Below are positions 35,875 through 48,000 of a DNA stretch of 64,000 nt, in pieces. The position numbers were made by a program, and so were the translations under genes. How positions within the stretch are numbered: the first letter of the stretch is position 1; the number at the start of each line of letters is the position of its first letter. Below the pieces are notes generated by a model. The model was not told the DNA's origin. It searched no databases and saw only the letters and a list, made by a program, of their open reading frames with translations. Source of the stretch: Physcomitrium patens (lineage: Eukaryota > Streptophyta > Bryopsida > Funariales > Funariaceae); the NCBI RefSeq assembly GCF_000002425.4, contig NC_037274.1, positions 530,937 to 594,936 of the forward strand. Reading direction: 5' to 3'.

Positions 35875-37437
35875 ATGGAGACGTGGAGGAGTCATGCTGC
35901 TGCATTGGAAGCCATGTTGTTGTTGTTGCTGACGATGATGATGATAGATGTGCCGGTCTCTGTGGAGGCTGCTTCTGCGACGGGGAGTCGCTTTAGGGGG
36001 GGTGGTTTGAATTGGGGCCGAGCTCACGCCACTTACTATGGCGGGGCTGATGCTTCCGGCACCCAAGGTGGGTATCCATCCCACACCGCTCCTCCAGGCT
36101 CCGTTTCTTGGTTGTGGTTCCAGTATTGTAGTGAGTGGGTCTCATCAGATTGCTATACAGTTTTCGAACAACAAATAAAAACCAGATCTGTTGTGTCTTG
36201 GCTGCTTGTATGGGATTACCCCTTTGTTGGAGTTGTAAAGACGGACGTGTCGAACATGAATGCTTCTCGAAGTTTAAGATGAGGAGCACAAGCGGGCTGG
36301 AGTCGTTAGGAGTTTGGCAGTGTAGCTGTAGTTATTAGTCACTTCATGGTCTTTAGCGTTCGTTGTTTGCGAGTTGTTTTCAAGCTTTGTTGTGCTTTTT
36401 AGCTTTCTTTGCCACCACTATGAAAGTTCCATGTCTCCTGTGATTAATGGGGGTCTTGGAAGTTTTCGAAGCTCAGGTTGTCGGTTTTTTGTTTTTTTTT
36501 TTTCTCAGGGTATGTTGGCTCGTCATCGTCAGTTGTGTGGCATTACAGTTGCTCCACATTTTGGAGTGTGGTTCCTTTGATCTGTATACGTTCATTCTTT
36601 CCCCGTTGAGTTCAGCATTTGTAATTTTTGCGTGTACGTTTAAGTCTGCAGGGGGCGCGTGTGGATTCGGAAACCTCTACAGCTCCGGCTATGGCACTGA
36701 CACTGCGGCGCTGAGTTCCGCTTTATTCAACAGCGGACTCAGCTGTGGAGCATGCTACGAGCTTACTTGTGACCCCAGTGGTTCCAAGTTCTGTATCCCT
36801 GGAGGATCAGCAATCATCACCGTGACCAACTTCTGCCCCACCGGTTCCAATGGAGGCTGGTGCAATCCTCCGAAGCAGCACTTTGACTTGGCCCAGCCCG
36901 TATTCAGGAAGATCGCTCGAACAGTTGGTGGCGTCGTCCCAATCAACTACAGGAGGTACATCACGTTCCATAAACTGTGGTCGGAACTATCTTCCTAGTC
37001 TAGAAGCACTGCCTGCGATATGTCCAACCAGAGCAGTGCCTGTTAATCGTCACGCATTGCCCTGTCATTCGCCGTAGTTTCTTAAACACCACCTCTGATG
37101 CGGCTCGAAGTTGGAATTATTTGGCAGAGTGTCTTGCTTGAAAGATGGAGGCATGAGATTCACCGTCAACGGCAACCCTTACTTCTTGCTGGTACTTGTC
37201 ACCAATGTCGGAGGAGCCGGTGATGTCCAACAACTGTACATGAAGGGATCGAGCACCAACTGGCAACCCTTAAAGCGCAACTGGGGCCAGATGTGGCAGT
37301 TCACCGGCAACAGCAGAATGCACGGCCAAGCCATCTCCTTCAAGGCTGTCACAAGCGACGGGTCTGTCGCGGTATCCAACAACGTAGCCCCACCCAACTG
37401 GGGCTTTGGCCAGACCTTCGAAGGCTCCAACTTTTGA
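35875..37437 (+). CDS. Alpha-expansin, three exons
   Basis: This encodes a secreted cell-wall loosening protein that acts non-enzymatically on cellulose-matrix contacts. Exons are 35875-36067, 36652-36955 and 37128-37437, with junctions AAG/GTGGGT...CTGCAG/GG and AGGAG/GTACAT...TTGGCAG/AG. Together they give 268 residues, close to the usual 250-270. The N-terminus has a hydrophobic signal segment (LLLLLTMMM, about residues 14-25). Domain 1 shows [38 protein letters not shown], a WCNPP segment and the HFD motif ([11 protein letters not shown]). Domain 2 shows [23 protein letters not shown] and an aromatic C-terminus (NWGFGQTF). The WCNPP insertion and order fit EXPA rather than EXPB. The first ATG after the pyrimidine-rich leader was chosen as the start. 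Confidence 0.93.
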
Positions 37438-37534
37438 AGCAACTGATCATCGGCCCGCTGGTCGTGCTGGCCTAAGCTTTTCTGGGGTTCAGCATAGCTG
37501 AGGCGTTCGACAAAAGTGACCGCCCGCTTCTGCA

Positions 37535-37558
37535 TACTATATATATATATATATATAC
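37535..37558. repeat. (TA)n microsatellite after expansin
   Basis: An alternating TA run of about 24 bp lies about 100 bases after the expansin stop, probably in or near the 3' untranslated region. Confidence 0.6.
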
Positions 37559-37559
37559 A

Positions 37560-40090
37560 TACACGTACTCTTCATTTTCGTCGTTGAGTGACCTCACAGT
37601 GTTCGGAGCGAGTGACTGCAAGCAAACTTCTATTCTTGCACTCCTCACCGATAAGCCCCAAGTCGAAGATGAAGAGAGGATTATAAGGGATGCCGAGGTG
37701 TGTGTGCCAGATGTTCATTCATTTTGTTTACTACACCACCCGCTCCTTGCAGCTGTATTATTTACAAACACGATGTCATCGATCGGCATGAGCTCCCCAC
37801 AGTTTTCTCCCATGGACCTCATGCTTCTTCGATGGAGGAGGTTAAAGAGAGTTTTCCCCTACGAGCCAGGATTATATTTGAGACCTGCCGAGGTGGTTCA
37901 GCTACATACACTGTACTTCACAGATTGGCCACCCGCACTTTCTCAGTTCAACTTTCGCAAATTATGGAAGTGAGTCGTGCACAAGAGCATCTTCTTGCTT
38001 GTAGCATTCAAGTATTCTTGCAGGTCCTTCTAATTTTTGTTTCACGTTTGACACAAAATGAAGATTTTCTTTGTCTTCTTCACTAGTTTTGTTCATGACG
38101 TGGCGATATCTAGATGTACAAGAGGATCATGATTTTGGTTGGAGAACTGTTTCTCCCCCACCACTTCGTGAAAGTTGATTTCCATTGCCATTTCGTTGCA
38201 CGACTTATGCAGATTTTTTAATTCTAAACCCACTCTACTGTGGGTTTGAATATTTTAGATGTTGTGAGTAAGCTCTCTCATGATATCTTAGTATACTTTA
38301 TGAATGTTTATTACAGCTTCTGTTCGGGTTTAATGTTGGTTCATTCTTGGTTTTTGAACGTCCACTTGTCTCATTCAACCCACAAAGTTCATTGAGTCAC
38401 ATTTTTGGCTTGCATTCAAAGTAAAGAAGCAATACTGCAAGTCACTTTCATGAAAGAAAAATGTGACTTATATGGTAATGACATCTCTTTATATACATAC
38501 ATACATACCTACATACATACACATAAATACCTTTCATTTGTGTAATCATGTTTTTAGTACAGGTTTTATCCAAAATTTCGGCATAATTCTTTCAATCATA
38601 TTTGTTCATCCATTTCTATTTCACCCAGGTATTTATCCAATTTACAATTTTTCTTTTCAACTCTGACTCTTGTGTATTTGTGAAAAATTGCATGGCCACG
38701 AATAATCTTTGAACTTATTTATCTATGTACCTGTGAAATATGTCAAAAATTCCAATTATTAGGTTGTATAACTTTATTCTTATTTCTGCTGTCAATTTTC
38801 TTAATTTAATTTACTTAATAATCTTGTGATGAATTTTGATCATCCAATTTATAATACCTTATTTTTTTATCATTAAAATTATTCGGCTCTCTTTTCCTAA
38901 CATTTAAGTTCTTAATTATTTATCGGAATTACTGATATATATTTAGAAAAAAATCTATGTCATTTTATCAAATGTTTTGTGGTAATTACACTGTAATAAC
39001 AACTCTTGTGCATCAATGTGAACTGTTTTTGGTACTTTCTTCCATTCATAACCCATAATGAAAACCACACAACCATCATTTTGTGCATTGCATTCAATTT
39101 AAAGGTACATCATCATTTTATTTTTAGTTTTTAGTTTATAGTTTTTTAATATACATACAGGCAAATATATTGATTGCATACTAACACTTAATAGCATTAT
39201 TGAATTTTAAAAAATAAAAGTAAAATACATTTCTATTTTTTAATTTTTTGTAATTAAAAGTTGATTAGTTTCTTTGAAATTTTATAAATTGTAAATTAAA
39301 TAAGCATAGTTATAGGTTTCATAATCTTTCAAAAAAAAATTATATATATATACTGAATCTTTAAAAAAAAAAATTATTAACTAAACATTGATATGAATAA
39401 GAAAATGTAACAAATTGATATGATTTGATTCTACTTTTTTAATTCTAAAAACTCTTTTTGTAAAATTATACACACTCTTTGATTTATCAATTATATAGCT
39501 CATCAATTATTCTTGCTTCTACTAATTTGAATATGATGTAGCATCACTACACACATACACAACTTTATTTTATTTTATTCAATGTATACTGTTTAAAAAA
39601 ACACCAGATAGTTAACTTTTTAATAAATAAATTGTTACATTTTTTTTTACAAATGAAGTCTATTGCAGCGAAGTTAATAGGTTATAATCTAAATCACAAT
39701 TAAGACTGGAGAACTAGATTATATTGATTACAGAATTCACAATATCTAATTCAAATAATAATTATCCTTCCATTAATTATCTGCTACCAAGAAACATATA
39801 GATAATTACTTAATATTTATTATAATAATAATTATTAGATGCATGTTCTTATAAGTATTTGGCAGAGTCAATGTATTGAAACTGATTGTGCATTTGATTC
39901 GTACCAAATGCTCAACATGACCAAAATCAAAAGTTTGGTGTCATCCTTCAGTTGGATGCACAGCCTTTGTACATACTCTTCATGATTTATATGATCCATG
40001 CTTTTAACTAAACCAAAATAATTACTTAATTGAATCTATTACAGTTACAGAATTACTTCTATCTGCATAGTTTAACCACAAATCATCAAA
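37560..40090. other. Intergenic region downstream of expansin
   Basis: There are no recognisable genes. A GC-moderate stretch (37580-38090) has overlapping open frames of about 129 codons without motifs I know; it could be transcribed 3' sequence of the expansin locus. A CATA/TACA repeat lies near 38495-38525. The rest is AT-rich. Confidence 0.45.
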
Positions 40091-40096
40091 AAGGAA

Positions 40097-40198
40097 AAAT
40101 AAATAAATAAATAAATAAAATGGAACCATTCACATAATAAACCTAGAAACACCAACCTACAAAACTGCGTTTTTATTTATTTATTTATTTATTTATTC
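40097..40198. repeat. Inverted repeat of AAAT/ATTT tetranucleotides
   Basis: A run of AAATAAATAAAT at about 40097-40121 and TTTATTTATTTA at about 40170-40196 face each other across a 50-bp spacer, so the region can form a hairpin. It may be two oppositely oriented retroposon tails. Confidence 0.5.
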
Positions 40199-40559
40199 CT
40201 GTATTTATTGTGAGACTTATCATAACATGGGCACATGGGGTGTAGAATTGCCTGTTTCTTCATCCATTTCAACGTCCATGCAATATTTTTCACTCATGAG
40301 ACTTGAAGTCTTTGTTCATAACAAGAGGTGGAAATGCCGCACATCACCATATCCACCTCCATGTATAGTAGCCACAGCTAAGGTTTTGAGAGACAGCGGT
40401 GGCACCGCAGGCTACCAGAACATCCTTGGTCGCTAGAATGCTCTTCTAGGCTTAGAGGTCTGATGAATCACGCCAGCCGACACATCCACAGCTGAAGCCT
40501 GCAACACTCTAAACAAACCAGCACTGCAACCAGCACTGATAGGGGGAATACAGACACAG

Positions 40560-40880
40560 AATCGGACACAGACGTGAAGTTCTAAGACATGGGATATCTT
40601 CAGCTCAGCCTCCCTCTTCTCAGCTTTAAAGGCGCCTACGACTGCTGCTGCAACAGGCTTCGCGTTTCAGGCCTATCGACACCGCCAGTCACTTTGACTG
40701 TGAGTGGAATTATGGGGTCACCCCGCATGATCAGAGGGCACCGGCTAATTGTAAGGCACGGTCCACAACCTGCTTGGTCTCGAAATCCCCCTTGGCGGTG
40801 GTGTCAGCAGTTGCTGATGCCTCATACCGAAGCCATCCCTTCACAATTTGCCGTTTTCCGACGACAGTCCTGTTGCTCAA
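40560..40880 (-). other. Unassigned GC-richer block with coding-like minus-strand reading
   Basis: Between AT-rich flanks, the minus strand reads a 44-codon open stretch (VGKRQIVKGWLRYEASATAD and on to KQVVDRALQLAGAL, about 40860-40730). A second frame reads KPVAAAVVGAFKAEKREAEL further along (about 40662-40600). Residue composition looks like a real protein, but I could not identify it, and no joining intron is convincing. It could be a gene fragment or an exon of an unseen gene. Confidence 0.25.
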
Positions 40881-42149
40881 AAACCATCTGAGTTGATATC
40901 TGACCCAAAGTTGAGATAGATGAGTAAACTATGATTTTTTTTTTATTTTTTTTATTTTTTTCTCTTCTGCGGCGTTTATTTATTTATTTATTTATTTTTG
41001 ACACAAATAAAGATTTCTTTATTACAGTGTTAGAGTACACTACCCCAGCCAAGTCTAGCCAGGTTAGATTACTGCCTACTATTATGTACAAAACTACTAT
41101 TATATCCAAAAATGCAATGCTTCCAAGAGGGGGAGAACTGCGTAGAATTTGTTAGACGTTCAAAACCACTTTTATATCACTATTTATGATCATATGGACT
41201 CTCTATTACACACTCCATTGAGAGGGTCATCTGTTGCAAGTCTCTTCAGCTATATTATTTGGTCTATATGAGCCAATAGCTGTATAACATTAATTTTCCA
41301 TTTCTATGCTTTTTCTGTGAAGGTACACTCCTAAAATTTATGGAGTACTAATTCCCTCACCACAATTAAACACACTGGGCAGCATTGATCTATGTTTCCA
41401 TTAAATCTGCCTCTCCATGAGTTTACAACTAGTATCCAATGCCAAGTGAACCAAAGTAATCCTACCTCTTTTTGCATTCTTTCTTTATTTCATGTATTGA
41501 CCCCTTTAAGTTTAGAATTTGATGGCAACACTGTGATGCTTGACTTTTAGAGAATCTAGCACCTATTCCCATATCTTGCATTTGCACCACATATTGTATA
41601 CAAGTCGCTTTTTATGACTTCTTGGTAGAATACAGGTGATAAAAGGGAGGAGAGTTTTCTATGTTGTTGCAATTCTATTCCACACCATAGAATCTTTTCT
41701 ACTTTGTTTTTTTAAAGTAAAAAATTCTAGACTTAGTTTCCACCTCCTTTTCACATATGGTTGGAATTGGCTAAGATAATGCCTCAAAATTAAGTGTAAA
41801 TTAGATTCATTAGGTTCCAAGGCCTTAATGATCCATTTAACTATTAAAGCTATTGTTGTATTTGTTAGGTTAATAAGATTAATTCATCTTTTTTGCATAG
41901 GTTGGCAATATTGTAACCAAAAGATCTTTGTATGGATCTATTATATTGTTTCTTTTGCTAGATAATTGTTCAAAGATGTTTTTTTCTTGGATAATTCTTG
42001 TTTTGTTCCATTACATAAGAATATAAAGAAAAATGCTATTGTTGATAATTATTCTTCTATCCATGATATTAACCATCATTGTACTCTAGTGGTTTAATTT
42101 TTTGGTTTTTTTTGTTGTAAGAAGATATCAAAATCTTTAGACTTAATGG

Positions 42150-43508
42150 TGTAATATAGTGTGATTTGTAATCTGAAAATACACTAGATATTTAGCTATA
42201 GAGAGTTTAATTTAAATATATTGGCTAAGCTCCAATAAATAATTTATTCCACCTTTAACTTATATACAAAGTCTCGGCTTCCAAAACCTCTTCACTTTAT
42301 ATAAAATATCCAAATTGTAGCAAAATCTCTCAAAACTTATTTTTTCTACAAAAGATTTATGCTTTTCAAACTTTAAAAATTCATATCTCTTAATCCAACA
42401 ATTTAATTTTTTTCAAATTACTAAATAATGTAACACTTATTCTTAAGTTTTATTAAAAAAATAAACCATAAATTCACTACCAATCTTTTGGCATCTTAGA
42501 AATCCTAGCAGGTGCTCTAAACCCTAATCTGTAAGCACCTAAGTACTATTTTCTTGAAAATACAAAATTCAAATATCACAAAATTTATTCATAAAGTTCA
42601 ATAACATGATTATAAACATTTTTAGAAAATTTGAGCCAAAATCTTATCAAACTGCTTAAGATGTAGCTCAAAACACAACTACTAGTGAATCAGGTTATTT
42701 ACTACCCTTAGATTTGAAGTGCTGATTTTAATTTCCAATATTTCTTTTATCTCAACTTAAAATTCATCAAGCACATTACAAAAAGTATAGCCAAGAAAGT
42801 GCTCTCTTCAATTCTAGTTTCTGATCCTTTATTTCTTTCTAAATGCGCACATTATATTCAAAAGAGTGATAGTAGGTACCAAATCATCACCTTAACTTTG
42901 AGTGCCCATATCTCTTTTATCTAAACTCCAAATCACACAAAATTTGTATCAAAACCATAGACAAAAACCTAAAATTTCTAACCTTTGCCTCTAAAGTTTG
43001 AATGGCCTCGTAAGAATAATCCTAATTCCTAATAAGGCCTTAAATAGCTTCCTTGAAGCCCGTTAGGCATGATTTTTGGCCAATAGGAATGGAGATTTTT
43101 ATCATCCATCTCCATTCATCCATATGGATGCCATAACTTCTCTTTTTGCTACCAAGACCCTTCTTCAATCTTTTTTCTAATAAGATTTACATAATATATG
43201 TCCTAAAAATCAAATAAAAGAAACAAAATAAGACTTCAAGGATCACCAATGTCTAACAAAGTTGACTTTAAATATGTAAAAGTTACTATCAACCAAAATT
43301 AATCTTAAAAGCCACTATCAAATGAAAATAAAGTTATGTGAATACAAATAATAGTTCTTTTAAACAACTTCTTTTTAACGTAGTAATTGAATTACATTCT
43401 ACAATCAATTAAAATCCACTAACATGGCTCTTATTATGTTATTTAGTAAATTTTATATCAAACATATAAATATAATATTTTCACATGGTAGCCAAATCAC
43501 AATACAAC
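42150..43508. repeat. Old D-like solo LTR inside the LINE
   Basis: The region resembles LTR-D in order and wording: AAGTCTCGGCTTCC, CATATCTCTTAATCCAAC, a GAAGCCCGTTAGGCATGATT segment (LTR-D has AAAGCCCATTGGGCATGGTA), then CCAATAGG-ATGGA. The right end is near ACAATACAACA. It separates LINE RT sequence (above 43,900) from the LINE 3' part (below 41,500). Boundaries are uncertain by tens of bases, and this copy is far more diverged than D1 and D2. Confidence 0.6.
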
Positions 43509-43899
43509 AATAGAAAGGTGAAATGGGGCTCCTAATAATTTTCTCATTGATCCTTTATTTATCCATGTGATACTCAATTCATTTATCTATGGAAGGAAGA
43601 TTAATGCTTGTTTATTCTTTCAATGAATGCTTGACTTATTTCAATTAAGAATGAGGCTTGAACTTACACAATATGTTTCCAAAATGCAAATAATATGTTA
43701 CATATTGTCTTCTACACCTAATAAAGTTAGAGAAGTGTCATCTCCATATTATGCCATAATTTGTTACTTGTTGGCCATCAATAATTGAATTCTTTTTGTT
43801 GCTCTATTTTTTGCTTCCATCTTAATTATGGAATTTAGTATTTTTTTTATTATCAAAAATAAATAGGATAATAAAAGACACATTTGTTTAATCTCCTTC

Positions 43900-44650
43900 T
43901 CGATCTCAAGAGTTTCAAAAAGAATGTCATTGATCTTTATACAAGCTTTAGTATTGATAAATAATAATTATTTCATATAGTTGAATTTCTTAAAAAAGCC
44001 CATTTTTTCAAGTACTAAAAATAAGAAACTCTAATCTACCATATTATAAGCTTTTATAAAATCAAGTTTTAGAAATAAAAGAAGTTGTCTTGATTTTTCT
44101 ACCCATACTATTGTTTCATGAATCAATAGTAAATTATTCAATATAAAGCATAGATATAAAAAGAAAAATTAATTTTTATTTATGACTTATATAAAAACAA
44201 GTTGAAGACAAAGCTATAACATTTTAGCAAAGATCTTATATCTAATATTTAATAAAATAATTGGTCACTATTGAGATAGATCATATCTTGAACTAGTCTT
44301 GTGTAGCAAGGCTATTAGTCTATGGATAACTCCATTAGGAAGATGACCCTCTATAATGCTCCCTTATAACATATTTTAATATTCTATCTTTATTAGATGC
44401 TATTAAGCTTTGTAAAATTTTAATATTAATCCATCTAGTCCAAGTGACTTACCTCCTTGCATGACATTCAATGTTGTTGTTAATTCCCTAAGTATGATTG
44501 GTCTCTTCAAGCTTTCTTTTGCTTCTTCTTCTAGCCAATCAGCCATAGAATTTGCTATCTTTTTTCTAAAAATTCTCATACTTGGGGTGACATCTTGTCG
44601 CTTATGCAATTTTCTATAGAAGGTCTAATATATGTAAGCCAACACTTCTA
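43900..44650 (-). pseudogene. LINE ORF2 reverse transcriptase remnant
   Basis: The minus strand reads LRELTTTLNVMQGGKSLGLD then GLILKFYKA (44490-44403), the RT block usually written GKSPGPDG...FYK. Further on (about 44110-44000) it reads LFLKLDFIKAY and FLFLVLEKMGFF, corresponding to LKLDFEKAYDRV and the following RT motif. Stops and frameshifts are frequent. The AT-rich stretch between this and ORF1 (44,700-46,800) probably holds the endonuclease, but I could not read its motifs with confidence. Confidence 0.7.
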
Positions 44651-46899
44651 TATTACCTTACAATTGGTCATCTTCATCTCTTAACTATGTGATATATGAA
44701 GTTACAAACTATCGTCCATGTATGTGGAATAAATTAGCATGGCAACTATTATCCATTATCTTTTATTTTACTTTAACTTAAAGTACTTGTCTTTCCACCT
44801 TCTAGCTTTTAAGCTCCTATAGCATGTTGGCATAGCTAATTAGCCAACCTTGATTAATGTTGTTCCCTGGATACTTCTATAGTGCATCAATTACATTGTC
44901 TAATTCACTTCAAATGTGACCTTGGTTCCTTCAACATTTTGCCACCTTGTAAATATAAAATAGTTTGTAATATTGTATATATTTTTTATTTTTAAACAAA
45001 TAAATAAATAAAATAAGTAAGAATGCTAAATCTGCTTAATTTTTCTTTGGACTTCTTTCAAGGGTAAGTATTGGGTGCTTGTCACATATTAGAACTTCTT
45101 CTATGCTACTTGTTGCAAATGGATTTGCCTTCAAACTACAAGATGGTTCAAATAGATGTTATTAGCAAGAATCAAGTACTTCACGGTGGTAGTACTAACA
45201 TCCAGTTAGAAGAATACATATATACTATTGAAATATACTATAGCTGAGTCTGCCCCTTAGCACCTATTATCTAAACTAAAACATAAGGAATGGACTTTTG
45301 AAAAGCTATTTAAGACTTACAGCAAAGATATAACACTATTAAACATTCATTGTTCTTCTTTCAAGAGTATATTCTTTTTTTACATTATTCTAGTTATCTG
45401 TAAGCACCTACTTGCAGTTGCTTGGTAGAACTTTAATCAATTGTGAAAATAATTTTATTTATTCTTGTACTATATATAAGGCATATAGATTCAAAATCTT
45501 GATGTTATTACTTAATAAGCCTTAGAGATATATTCAATGAATCCTCGTTGATTTTAAAAAATCTAAAGACTCAATAAAATACAAGAAATGGGCGGCGATC
45601 TATAATCCAACTCTTTTGTTCCCTTATCTCTCTTTGTTGGCCAAATGATTGTATGCAACCATAGTTTCTTGCCCAAAAAAAGCTGATCTTGGCCAAAACT
45701 CCCTTTTTAGTATCTCCAAATTCAACCCCTAAAGCTTATATTTTCAAATATAATAAATATCAACTTTATATTAGTGCTCTTGTAGATAATTTTGAATAGT
45801 TTTGATCTTAGTCGAGTTGTTCATACCTTGTATGTTTTATATAAAAATGGCTACTCTTATGATTCAATTGATGGAAAAAAATATTCTTTGAGTGTCTTTG
45901 GGCCATTTTGAAGAAAATATTTTTTGATTTCTTTATATTATTGATGTGCTAGACAACTATACTTGTATCGTGGATTATATCATGTCAACCATCAAATTTT
46001 AGCTATGTAATCAATCTTAGAATAATGGAGTTAGATACATAGTAAGTTGTCTATTATCTTTTAATACTTTGCATATGATTTTTGTAGGAACTTCTATGGA
46101 CTATAGAGTTCCTTTTGACCTTGCTTCTCTTCCTCCTTCACTAGCCATATATGAGGTTCATCTTATATTTATCATGATTTTACAATTCACCCATAGAGAT
46201 CTTAAATGTCATGGATTGCTTCAATTTAAATCAATATCTAGTTAATACAAGAAGAAGTTGCTTCCTTCATCTTAGTGAGTATCCATCATATCGCATACCA
46301 AGCTTATTTTGCCATTACTTGCACCCAATTCTTCAATGCTGATATCTCCTTCCATCCAGTCTATATGAATTGGAGCTAAATGGGAGTTTAATTATGCCTC
46401 TCCATCAACATCACTACCCATGAAATCCACTATTATATCTTTTTTTATTTATTTTCACTTTTTTATATGCTACAACAGATTTTTTCTTCTAGATTCTAAT
46501 TTTGGTCTCTGCTTTGGCTTATTTGTCCTTTGAACCTCTCAGTGATATCAAGTCCATTTGGACATCTTTTCCAACTTGTTTCTCAACAATCTTTCCCATA
46601 ATTTGGATCTTGTTTGCCATTTGATGTATCCATTCATTACATACCTCATTTAATTCATTAATATCCAAAAACTCCAATGTATTGGATAACGATTCTTATT
46701 TCTTCACTTATTCCCTGTTAAGCTAAGTAATCCACTCTAGACTTTGTTGATGCAAATTTGTTGTGTTGACCTTATCTCCCTTGGTTTAATTCTGCCATGA
46801 TAAAGTTGCCTCTTTATTCTATTACTAACCTACTTGAGCTGACTATAGAGCCCAATGTAAGTATAACCCTTTGTGTCACTTTACAATGTCTAAGCCAAC

Positions 46900-47868
46900 T
46901 ATTTGATTATCAATTATTTGTAAGTTTGGTCAAGCTTGTGTCTTTAGGAATGATTTGGTATTTGGCTCCTTATGTGCTTGATATTCACTTCTTACCTTTT
47001 GATAGTGGCTATATACTAAAAGGCAGTCTCAAACTAGGTGCCGGATGGATAAACAAAATCTACAATTGATATGCAAATTATTGTAATCCACCTATATACA
47101 AGTTGTTGTTTTTGTAACCGGGTTGAAGGCATCAATAGTAAGCACATACAAGTTGCCATTGGTTAAAGCAATACAAAATTTCTGATCTCCACTTGTTTTG
47201 TTATTTTGATTGCATCTTAATACCATTCTGATGTTTTGCGCCATTTCTCTAACACTGCTTGCTAACTCGTTTGAAAGTCCTTTAAGAATTATTCATGTTG
47301 GCATTTTTATGCCGATCACATGACTTGGGTTGAATCCAGCCACCTATGACTGAATTATGCTTGTTTTCCATTGGAAAAGATATGGATTTTGGATGAGTGA
47401 GTTCTGTGAAGCTATTTCATTTAGGTACACTACTTAAAAGAAGTTGTGAATTGAGTCACAACCTAAATGCAAATCTTCGCCTGCCTCTGTTTTAAAGCCT
47501 TACAATCATACTTGTAAGGCTTTGTTTGCGGGTTTACCTCCCACAAAATAAACTATTACTACGCACTTCTGAAGATAGTCCATTTCTTTCTTGATTTTTT
47601 CCTCATCAAACTGAACCTCTACAATTTGAGTATTGAATAAGAACCTTGTATAACTCCTGACTAAGCCTTCGGGTAACTGCTCTCCTAGTATTGCACGAAT
47701 TGAGTTAAAGGCAACATACTTACCTAGGTTTGCTGTGGTAACAATTAGTTTCGGTTCCATGCAATCTCCATTCCTTGCAAGTTCCACCCTCCGACTCGCT
47801 TCTGACGCAGTAGGATCTACTAGGGCATGGGCCAACCTTGCCTTTAGCACTTCTGCATATGTTGCCAT
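46900..47868 (-). pseudogene. LINE ORF1 (nucleic-acid-binding) remnant
   Basis: From ATG 47868 an open 120-codon segment (MATYAEVLKARLAHAL ... MDYLQKCVVIVYFVGGKPA) precedes a broken continuation: VAGFNPSHVIGIKMPT near 47340, then a zinc knuckle reading CRFCLSIRHLV(stop)DC near 47054-47010 (CX2CX4HX4C). This arrangement of a globular N-terminal part followed by a CCHC knuckle is typical of plant L1-type ORF1. It is not a host gene. Confidence 0.65.
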
Positions 47869-48000
47869 CTTGATTGTAAACCACCCCCCGAGTTAAGCGA
47901 TTGTTGTTGGGTGAGAAACATCCCACTTCTCCCTTTTGCTAGTGGGGTCAGAACCTACTGCACTCACTAACCCTAAAATTACTCTGCACTACCAAAGTGT

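Larger units (their letters stand above)
40975..48000 (-). mobile_element. Decayed L1-type LINE, full length, split by a D-like LTR
   Basis: On the minus strand the order is ORF1 (47868 down to about 46900) with a zinc knuckle, RT fragments (44609-43900), a zinc-binding segment after the RT (about 41450-41310) and a 3' end with TGTAATAAAG and a TAAA-rich tail (about 41035-40975). The total without the inserted LTR is about 5.6 kb, normal for a plant L1-type element. It has many stops and is inactive. The 5' boundary near 48,000 is approximate, and I found no clear target duplication. Confidence 0.75.

Noticed and set aside
37584-38086. Two overlapping open frames of about 129 codons after expansin
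   Set aside because: No motif, no splice context and overlapping frames of equal length; more likely untranslated sequence.
47506-47868. A separate host gene of 120 codons
   Set aside because: It continues into a zinc-knuckle region and RT fragments on the same strand, which identifies it as LINE ORF1.
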